Positions 57,770 to 64,000 of a stretch of DNA of 64,000 nt are shown one piece after another (the first letter of the stretch is position 1; each line of letters starts with the position of its first letter). The position numbers were made by a program, and so were the translations under genes. Source of the DNA: Sphingobium fuliginis (lineage in GTDB: Bacteria > Pseudomonadota > Alphaproteobacteria > Sphingomonadales > Sphingomonadaceae); contig NZ_SEON01000008.1 of NCBI RefSeq assembly GCF_004152845.1, positions 62,001-126,000 of the forward strand. The letters are read 5' to 3'. Under the pieces are notes generated by a model that was not told where the DNA came from, made no database searches, and was given only the letters and a program-made list of their open reading frames with translations.

Positions 57770-58498
57770 CTACCTCAGCTTGATGCGGAACGCGCCCAGC
57801 AAATTGCGGCTTTCGAGCCACGTCTGCACTTCGGACGTATAAGCACTTAAGAGAGCCTCGCTATTGGCTGCGGAGCGAATGAAAGCGACGACGCTTGAGG
57901 GGATATCGGACGCCGCCAGGGTGTTCCATGCCGCCTCGTGCTGACTGACGAGCGCGTCGAGACTGGTAATCGCCGCCTTGGGGTCCGCGGGCAGGCTAGC
58001 ACCAGAGGCTGCTACCTGGCTTCGAATCTGCCGTATCTTGGCGACGCTCACCCGGAACTGCGGAACCTGGCCGAGAGCGCTCAAGACATCATCGGCGCCA
58101 AAGGCAGCGCGCTTGTCGACATAGGTTTTCCACGCAGCGCTCGCGGCCTTGTGACCCGCGCTGGCGATACCGTTGAGGCGGTCGGTAAAGGCGTGTTTGA
58201 TGTCGAACGGCGGATCGTTGACCTTTGCCGGATCCTCCTTGATCGCTTCGCGCAATGTGCGCGCCTTGTCGGCATAGCCGAGACCGTCGCTTGGTTCGAA
58301 ATCGACCGGGACACCGGCTTCCGCTAGGGCGGTCAGTGTCTCGCGCAGTCCAGCTATTAGCAGCGATGCGGTCTCGAACTGCTTCGCGCGCGTAGCGAAC
58401 TGTTCGGCTTCGGCAGCGCTGTTCTTGAGCTTCTGATAGGTGTTGATCTTGGTCGCGAGCGTGGCGGCGCGGTCAAGCAGCATCGGCTTGCTCCCCAT
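57770..58498 (-). CDS. dpdI: DpdI-like protein
   Basis: This 242-residue, almost wholly helical protein ('NTYQKLKNSAAEAEQFATRA', 'LRETLTALAEAGVPVDFEPS') has coiled-coil tendency and no catalytic motif. It is identified mainly by position between the dpdH-like ATPase gene and the dpdJ-like helicase gene and by fitting size. Its start lies 26 bp inside the end of dpdH. It probably forms a complex with the ATPase; function unknown. Confidence 0.65.
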   Translation of the reverse strand: MGSKPMLLDRAATLATKINTYQKLKNSAAEAEQFATRAKQFETASLLIAGLRETLTALAEAGVPVDFEPSDGLGYADKARTLREAIKEDPAKVNDPPFDIKHAFTDRLNGIASAGHKAASAAWKTYVDKRAAFGADDVLSALGQVPQFRVSVAKIRQIRSQVAASGASLPADPKAAITSLDALVSQHEAAWNTLAASDIPSSVVAFIRSAANSEALLSAYTSEVQTWLESRNLLGAFRIKLR

Positions 58499-61400
58499 CA
58501 GTTGTCGCCATCGCGATCAAATCAGCTTCGATCGCGGTCAGCGAACTTTCGATCTGATCGAGACTGGTCGCCACTGCACCCTGCTTGGCATCCAGACTCT
58601 GACTGGTCGCGCCGATATTGTCGTCAACGGTATCGAGAAAGGCCTGTGCCGCGGCGACCAGAGCGGTCCCCGCGTCGACCGCGCCGCGTCGACCTCGACC
58701 AAAGTGGGGAAGCGCGGCAACCGCATCGCCTTCGCTGCCAAGTGCCCGTGCGGCAGCTAGCGAGTCATCGAAATAGACGGTCCTGAAGCGGTCGAGCGCT
58801 TCGGCCAAAATGCGTCCCGTGGAACTGGTTCCAATACCAGCGTCAGCTACGGCCTGCCGCGCTGCATCAAGCGCCGTTACGATAGTGGCGCGCGTGGCGT
58901 TCACGCCGAACACATCTTGCATCGTATCGAGCCACGATTTGCGGACCGCCATCTCCGAGCTTGCTGCCGTGGGGAGCGCAGCCCTGACCTCCCGATAGAG
59001 TTTGGCGGGCTCTTGAGCCTCACCATCGGGGGGCTCCAAGCGCAACTGCCATTTCGCCTGACGAAATTCGCGGATAGGTCCGATGATGCGGCCGGGATTG
59101 AGCATCGCACCGGCGCGGCCGCCCTTCATGCTCGACATTTGAGATTGCGCGATCCCCACCAGCTTTTCGCGTTGCCTTATCAGCTTGTCGTACAGCGCCT
59201 TCATCTCGGGCGCCGTGCTTGCGCACTCGCTTGCCCATTGTGGGCTGAACGCTGCGTCGATCATGTCGGCGATCTTCGCGTCGGGCTTGATCTTGCCGCC
59301 GATCGCGGCGCCAACACAGAGGAGTTCGACGGCGGCGGCCGCTTGGTTCCACTGTGGCGTTGGCTGGCAGATGTCGCGCAATTGCGCCTCGACGTCCTTT
59401 GCCCAGATCTCGACGCAATCGAGGAAAGCGCCCAACATCTTCTCGCCGTTGGGGAACTCCCAGCGGAACTGATCTTTGCTGGCGCGCAATACGCCCTGGA
59501 GGGCCGCTGCTGCTGTTTCAGGCTGCACTAGGTTGCCTGGGATGACGAGTTTGACCTGCAGGTCGCTGCGCACTTGCGTCGTTTGCCGATCGAAACTGAT
59601 GCTGGCTGTCTGGAACGCTTTACCGGTTCGACCGACGAAACTCGCCTTGGCCAGCCCGACCATGTCCCAATCGATGGCATTGGAGACGGCCGAAAAGACC
59701 AGCAACCTGAGATTGTTTGCAACGGATTGGTCGAGGCCCTGACCGCCGATCCACTGCTCGATCAGGAGATCTTCCTTGCTGGCGGCGTTACGCGGCGGCG
59801 CTTCGGGCGTCGGCGTATCGGCGGTTGGCTCGCTCGGTTTTGCCGCGTCGGCACCCGGTATCTCCGGGACCTCGAACGCCGCGCGAAGGCGCTCGTCGAG
59901 ATTAGCGATCGTGCCGGTGCCGTCATAGAGTTCGAGAAAAGTTGCCCAACGCTGGTAATTTTGGGGATTACGGTTGCGCAGTTCGGCTTGAGCGACGGCG
60001 GGCAGCGCCGTGATGCCGCCGAGTTTCTCAAGCAGCTTGAACGGCGGAAATGTGCCGGTCGCGACCTCCGGCCCGAAGTTATCGAGCACTTCGACTAGGA
60101 GATCGTTCTGAAGGACGCGGGGGTTGAGCCGTTCCGGCATCGAAGCATCGGCGCGCGACGCTGCGTTCCACAAGGCCTGCGAGGTGAACGGATACAAGCC
60201 ATAGCCGTCGACCTCGCCGAATATGGCGTGGCACTCGGTCTGGTGGATGCAGGTGTCGCATTTGGAGAGTGGACTGTCGCCGGGCGCTGCGGCATCGCTC
60301 CACTGGATGATGCCGTCACGGCCAAGTCGTACAGCGTTGAGGTAGCGCGCGGTGAACTGATTGAGCGAGGCCTTGGTGACCGACCGGCCCTCGGCCCTGC
60401 CGGCGGACCGATCCATATCGACGATATGGGTCGTGCGCATATAGGCGGTCTCGGCCACGCTCTGGAAAAAGCCCGTGGTGACCGCGATTGCCGTGCGCAT
60501 CTTACACTGGCGCTCGTCGCCCTGCGAGGTAATCGCCTGCAACAGTGCTCGGTCGATGCCCTGCAAACGTGCGAATTCCTCGACGAGCAGGACGAGTTCC
60601 TGACCCTGCGACTTAAGATAAGTGCGCAGGCGGGTCATCAACTCCTCGATCCGGTCGCCAGAGAAACTCAAGGTGCGCGCTACGGCGCGATCGAGATTGC
60701 GGTTGATAATCCGTATCGCGAGTGGAAGGTGAACCGCTGGGTCCAGTTCGATGAGGTCGATCGCATCGCGCGCGAGGCGCGAGGCGTGCGCGAAGTCCAT
60801 GCCGCCAAGTGGCAAGTCGCCCTCGACGAACACGCGGCGCTTATCGGGACGATCCTTGGCGTTGGACGGCGCGAAGATGTGATCGACAATCTCGGCGATG
60901 ACGGTGTTGTCACCCAGGAAATGCTCTTTGCGCATATGCGGATCTTGGAACAGGTCGGGCAGGCTGCTTGCGAGCCCTTCCTCGATCTCGTCGGCGTCAG
61001 TCGGCAGAACCTCCTCGCGGATAACCTGCGCAAGGTCGTTGAGCAATTGCTGCTTTTGGTCTGCCCTGCTCTGAGTGCCATCGCCCGCCGATTGCAGCGT
61101 TTCGAGAAAACTCGCTTGCTGTTCGGTGGGCAATTCGGCGATGATCATTTTGACGATGTTGCGCAGAGAGGTGCCCGACTTGCGCACCACTAGGACGACG
61201 CGATCCTTCGTCGGCTTGATGTTGAGCCGCATCCAGTGAACGAGATGCGATTTGCCCGAGCCAGTCTCGCCAAGGATCGCCGCCAGGGCATGCGGTCGGT
61301 CCTCGCGCAGGAAATCCGAGAGAAACGCCGGGGGGGTCATATCGGCCCACGAGGCCTCGCCGATCTCCTGGAACGACTTGCCGACCTGCGGGCTGACCTT

Positions 61401-61511
61401 GAGATCCCAGTCGCTATGCACCGCGCGGAACAGGCTATCGCTGATATGTTCGGCAAACGGATTGATCACCTGGCGGACGGCACCGGGATCCCAGCAGAGA
61501 ACGTTGCGCAT
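58473..61511 (-). CDS. dpdH: DpdH-like ATPase
   Basis: This 1012-residue protein begins 'RNVLCWDPGAVRQVINPFAE' and has a P-loop 'GETGSGKSHLVHWMRL' (residues 81-96) and a Walker B candidate 'QELVLLVEEFARLQGID'. A Cys cluster 'CDTCIHQTECHAIFGE' around residue 415 may bind zinc or an iron-sulphur cluster. The C-terminal third is helical. This matches DpdH of Dpd islands, a large ATPase in the restriction arm. Its ATG shares a base with the dpdG stop. Confidence 0.8.
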   Translation of the reverse strand: MRNVLCWDPGAVRQVINPFAEHISDSLFRAVHSDWDLKVSPQVGKSFQEIGEASWADMTPPAFLSDFLREDRPHALAAILGETGSGKSHLVHWMRLNIKPTKDRVVLVVRKSGTSLRNIVKMIIAELPTEQQASFLETLQSAGDGTQSRADQKQQLLNDLAQVIREEVLPTDADEIEEGLASSLPDLFQDPHMRKEHFLGDNTVIAEIVDHIFAPSNAKDRPDKRRVFVEGDLPLGGMDFAHASRLARDAIDLIELDPAVHLPLAIRIINRNLDRAVARTLSFSGDRIEELMTRLRTYLKSQGQELVLLVEEFARLQGIDRALLQAITSQGDERQCKMRTAIAVTTGFFQSVAETAYMRTTHIVDMDRSAGRAEGRSVTKASLNQFTARYLNAVRLGRDGIIQWSDAAAPGDSPLSKCDTCIHQTECHAIFGEVDGYGLYPFTSQALWNAASRADASMPERLNPRVLQNDLLVEVLDNFGPEVATGTFPPFKLLEKLGGITALPAVAQAELRNRNPQNYQRWATFLELYDGTGTIANLDERLRAAFEVPEIPGADAAKPSEPTADTPTPEAPPRNAASKEDLLIEQWIGGQGLDQSVANNLRLLVFSAVSNAIDWDMVGLAKASFVGRTGKAFQTASISFDRQTTQVRSDLQVKLVIPGNLVQPETAAAALQGVLRASKDQFRWEFPNGEKMLGAFLDCVEIWAKDVEAQLRDICQPTPQWNQAAAAVELLCVGAAIGGKIKPDAKIADMIDAAFSPQWASECASTAPEMKALYDKLIRQREKLVGIAQSQMSSMKGGRAGAMLNPGRIIGPIREFRQAKWQLRLEPPDGEAQEPAKLYREVRAALPTAASSEMAVRKSWLDTMQDVFGVNATRATIVTALDAARQAVADAGIGTSSTGRILAEALDRFRTVYFDDSLAAARALGSEGDAVAALPHFGRGRRGAVDAGTALVAAAQAFLDTVDDNIGATSQSLDAKQGAVATSLDQIESSLTAIEADLIAMATTDGEQADAA

Positions 61512-62428
61512 TATGCGGCCTCTCGCAGCGCGATACGGCTGACACGACCTTCGCGCGGTCCAAAATCGAGAATGCGGCCGGGAGCGTCAGCGACGGTCGT
61601 CATGGTCAGGCGCTGGCGGTCAACAAGCCGCTGCAGCGCCAGGCTAGTGGTGATCGACAGTCGCTTATCGCTATCCGCCAGCCGGGTGAGCCGCATAGCT
61701 TCATAGTCCTGGCGAACGCTGCCGGTTTCGAAGACTGGAAAGATTGCTGCCAATCGCGTCATGAATTGCTCGATCGGCATGTCATTGCCTTCGGAAAAGA
61801 TGGCTGGGAGCGCGCTTTCGATGGCCTTGACCGGATCGGGAATCACGCGGCGCGAGGTGAGGTCCTCGGCATCGCTACCGCCACCGACGATGGTCGCGAA
61901 GCCGAGATAGCGGGCCCAGTACAGGAAGTTCTGGTAGCGATTTAGCGAGGTCAATTCCGTTTTCGATGCGTGGTCGCCGATCTGCGCTTTCAGACTGTTT
62001 TGCGGCGGCTCGGAGAAATTCATTGGTCGCAGCGGACTCGAACTCAGAAACCAGGACAGGGCAACCATGAAGCCGGCTTGTTGGGTTTCGGCGGCTCGCG
62101 TCGGATCGAATAGGGTGCGTCGCATGAACGCCAAGAAGAACATCTCGCTGCCCTTGCCCTTTTTCCCGCCGCCGCGCGCATCGGTAGTCAAACGCAACTT
62201 GTCCTCAATCTCTTCGACCAGACCGATCCGCCGTGCTTCGGCAAGCGTGTTGCTGAACAATGTCGTGGTTGACTCGCCATCATCATCGCCGCCGCGGCCG
62301 CTGAGCGACGGCGGCGTTGCCCAGGCCTCGATCCGGTCTTTGACTTCGCCATTCTCGCTGTCGAACAAGGCCGCGTAGATCGCGAACAATCGGCTTGGAA
62401 CAGCTTGGGCAGTTGTAACTATACTCAT
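61511..62428 (-). CDS. dpdG: DpdG-like protein
   Basis: This 305-residue protein starts 'MSIVTTAQAVPSRLFAIYAA' and contains a winged-helix-like beginning, a Gly/Lys-rich loop ('ARGGGKKGKGSEMFFLAFMR') and a central helical block ('ELTSLNRYQNFLYWARYLGF'). No enzyme motif is visible. Its size and place between the RecQ-like helicase and the ATPase fit DpdG. It overlaps dpdF by four bases (ATGA). Confidence 0.7.
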   Translation of the reverse strand: MSIVTTAQAVPSRLFAIYAALFDSENGEVKDRIEAWATPPSLSGRGGDDDGESTTTLFSNTLAEARRIGLVEEIEDKLRLTTDARGGGKKGKGSEMFFLAFMRRTLFDPTRAAETQQAGFMVALSWFLSSSPLRPMNFSEPPQNSLKAQIGDHASKTELTSLNRYQNFLYWARYLGFATIVGGGSDAEDLTSRRVIPDPVKAIESALPAIFSEGNDMPIEQFMTRLAAIFPVFETGSVRQDYEAMRLTRLADSDKRLSITTSLALQRLVDRQRLTMTTVADAPGRILDFGPREGRVSRIALREAA

Positions 62429-64000
62429 TGCGCTACTCTTGCATTAAACTCGTCGAGCGTCAGCGTTCGACCACCAAATACATCTTTCAACCTGCGTCCA
62501 TCCGGAGCCGGCTGGTCGATCGGTGCCAGGAAGATACGGGGATTGTCGGCGCGCGGCGCAAGGTTCTGCGGCTCCAGTATTTGCTTGTCACCGACCATTA
62601 CAAGTTCGGGACCGCGCGGCAGGCGCGACAACGCAAGCGACGATAGATCACTGACGAAGAATGCGCACTTTTCCGCGAATTTGAGCACTCGACCCATGTC
62701 GAACGGTTGCGGGCCCATCGTGATCAGTTTGGCGAGACGCGCTTGTGCCAAACGTTGCAGTGTGTCGCCGAGACGGCGCGACGCATTGCGGGCCAGGTCG
62801 CCTGGATCGTAGCTAACCAGCAGCCGGAGATCGCGGTCGAGAAGGTTCGCGACTAGCGGATGAAGGTCCTCGGTCCAGGGTCCCCGCGGCTCGCCGACCG
62901 CCACGCTATTGAGGCGGCACGTGTCGTCAGAACGGCATCGACTGCATCGGCTGCAGGTTCGTCCGACCCTGTTCGCGCCATAGAGCTCCTCAAGGATCGC
63001 GGCCGGACAGCGATCGTCGCGCAGATACTCGCGCATGAGGTCGAGATTACGCTTGGCGGCAAGCCAACCGACCTGGCGCACGGGTTCGACACGCGACCGC
63101 CAGAGCTCCAAGTCGAGATGGTGGTCGTCGATGATCTCGATCTCGAGCCAGTCCCCCTCCTGTTCGATCCGTGGATAGGGTGTGCCGAGTAACCGCAAAA
63201 TGCCGGCACGCGCCATCAGGGCGACGGTGCGCAAGTTCCAGTCGGTATTGGCATCGCCGAACATGTCAATGTCGTGTTCATCAGTGCCGGGCCGGCCATC
63301 AATCCGCACGGCAAAGCGCCCGTTACCAAGACTGGTCTTGCGGGCGAACATCGTGGACCAGCGATGGTAGCCGCGATCGATGCTGATGACCTGCTGGGCG
63401 TTGATGCGTTCGGCGATCGCCATGTCCTTGCCTGTCGGAACGATCAGTGAAAGCGCGGCCTTGCCGTCACGTCCGCCGCGCCCGACCTCTTGATAGAAGC
63501 GATCGAGCGTCTCGGGGACACAGGCATGGATCACGCTGCGGGCATGGCCATAATCGATGCCAAGCCCAAACGCCGAGGTTCCGACGACGATATCAAGTGC
63601 GCCGTCGCGCCATTGGGCGACAATCTCTTCGCGCTCGGCGCGGCCGGTTTTGCCGTGAAGCTTGCGCACCCGGCGAAATCCCGCCTCGATTAGTCGCGCA
63701 TACCAGGCGTTGGCGGCTGCAACTTCGGTGACATAAAGTACCGCCGGCCGGGGCACGTGATGAAGCGCCTCGAGAACCTGGGCAACGCGGTTGGCCTCGT
63801 TGGTTGACGGCGCGATCCAATAGTCCGGTTCGGGCCGCAGCTGGACCGCCGCAAGGCTTTCGAAATTGCTTTCAGCGCCGAACAGCGAGCGCAAGGTTTC
63901 GAGCGAGGAATCGGTAAGCGTCGCCGACAACATGATGGTGCGCAGCGCTTGGCCGGGGGGAGCCGCTGACAGCAGTTCGCGCCGCAGGCCGCTCAATTCC
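62425..64000 (-). CDS. dpdF: DpdF-like RecQ-type helicase, C-terminal part
   Basis: The gene enters from the right edge; about 525 C-terminal codons are visible. Helicase motifs III to VI are present: 'RTIMLSATLTDSS', 'RPAVLYVTEVAAANAWYARL', 'DIVVGTSAFGLGIDYGHARS' and 'DRFYQEVGRGGRDGKAALS'. A RecQ-like zinc cluster 'CSRCSRCRSDDTCRL' follows. The Walker A and DEAD motifs must lie outside. It is the first visible gene of the leftward dpd operon; any dpdA, dpdB, dpdC or dpdE genes would lie further right. Confidence 0.82.
   Translation of the reverse strand, partial: ELSGLRRELLSAAPPGQALRTIMLSATLTDSSLETLRSLFGAESNFESLAAVQLRPEPDYWIAPSTNEANRVAQVLEALHHVPRPAVLYVTEVAAANAWYARLIEAGFRRVRKLHGKTGRAEREEIVAQWRDGALDIVVGTSAFGLGIDYGHARSVIHACVPETLDRFYQEVGRGGRDGKAALSLIVPTGKDMAIAERINAQQVISIDRGYHRWSTMFARKTSLGNGRFAVRIDGRPGTDEHDIDMFGDANTDWNLRTVALMARAGILRLLGTPYPRIEQEGDWLEIEIIDDHHLDLELWRSRVEPVRQVGWLAAKRNLDLMREYLRDDRCPAAILEELYGANRVGRTCSRCSRCRSDDTCRLNSVAVGEPRGPWTEDLHPLVANLLDRDLRLLVSYDPGDLARNASRRLGDTLQRLAQARLAKLITMGPQPFDMGRVLKFAEKCAFFVSDLSSLALSRLPRGPELVMVGDKQILEPQNLAPRADNPRIFLAPIDQPAPDGRRLKDVFGGRTLTLDEFNARVAQ

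Noticed and set aside
49215-64000. DISARM, Druantia or BREX identity for the right-hand defence operon
   Set aside because: A PLD protein and large helicases recall DISARM, but no DrmA/DrmB, BrxL, PglZ or methyltransferase is visible and the gene order and sizes fit dpdF-K.

Overview
The window looks like a plasmid or other mobile replicon of an alphaproteobacterium, most likely a sphingomonad (Sphingobium/Novosphingobium type). I infer this from the high G+C, the gene families and the plasmid backbone; no rRNA or tRNA gene is present to confirm it.

Region 1 (1-12.4 kb) is a catabolic island for a para-substituted phenol. It has two flavoproteins of the 4-cresol dehydrogenase/vanillyl-alcohol oxidase family (the first cut by the left edge), a c-type cytochrome, an aldehyde dehydrogenase, and a UbiD-type hydroxyarylate decarboxylase with its small subunit. 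These are followed by a meta-cleavage-type hydrolase, a 2-oxo-dienoate hydratase, an HpcH/HpaI aldolase and a family III CoA-transferase, then an MFS transporter and an IclR regulator. A plausible flow is alkyl- or hydroxymethyl-phenol to aldehyde to acid to decarboxylated phenol, with the hydrolase/hydratase/aldolase finishing a ring-cleavage product. A near-identical 25-bp motif lies before the hydrolase/hydratase genes and before the transporter.

Region 2 (12.6-18.1 kb) is a graveyard of mobile DNA around one intact ABC1/UbiB-family gene. It holds an IS481-type remnant, a MarR fragment joined to a plasmid RepA fragment, a Tn3-family transposase tail, and a three-level nest in which an IS256-family remnant is split by an IS5-family element that is itself split by an intact IS110/IS1111-type element.

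Region 3 (18.1-49.1 kb) is the replicon backbone and its cargo. It begins with a tyrosine recombinase, a RES-Xre toxin-antitoxin pair, and a rep-parA-parB module with palindromic parS candidates and an iteron-bearing origin. Then come ssb, a Toprim primase-like gene, a giant methyltransferase/strawberry-notch helicase, a large ParB-like protein and an ArdC antirestriction protein. An arsenic resistance operon follows (arsR, a nonsense-broken arsC, a second arsC, acr3, arsN2, arsH). After that are a DUF2493 gene, a second ssb, a secreted nuclease, several small hypothetical genes, a second parA-parB pair, and mobC-mobA mobilisation genes. An AbiEi antitoxin gene closes the block; its AbiEii partner is reduced to a stub.

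Region 4 (49.2-64 kb) is a defence island: a lone AAA ATPase and, facing it, a tightly overlapping operon that I read as dpdF-dpdG-dpdH-dpdI-dpdJ-dpdK plus a dpdD-like gene. This matches the restriction half of the 7-deazaguanine DNA modification/restriction (Dpd) system. The modification genes (dpdA/B/C and preQ0 synthesis) are not in the window, but the operon runs off the right edge, so their absence cannot be claimed.
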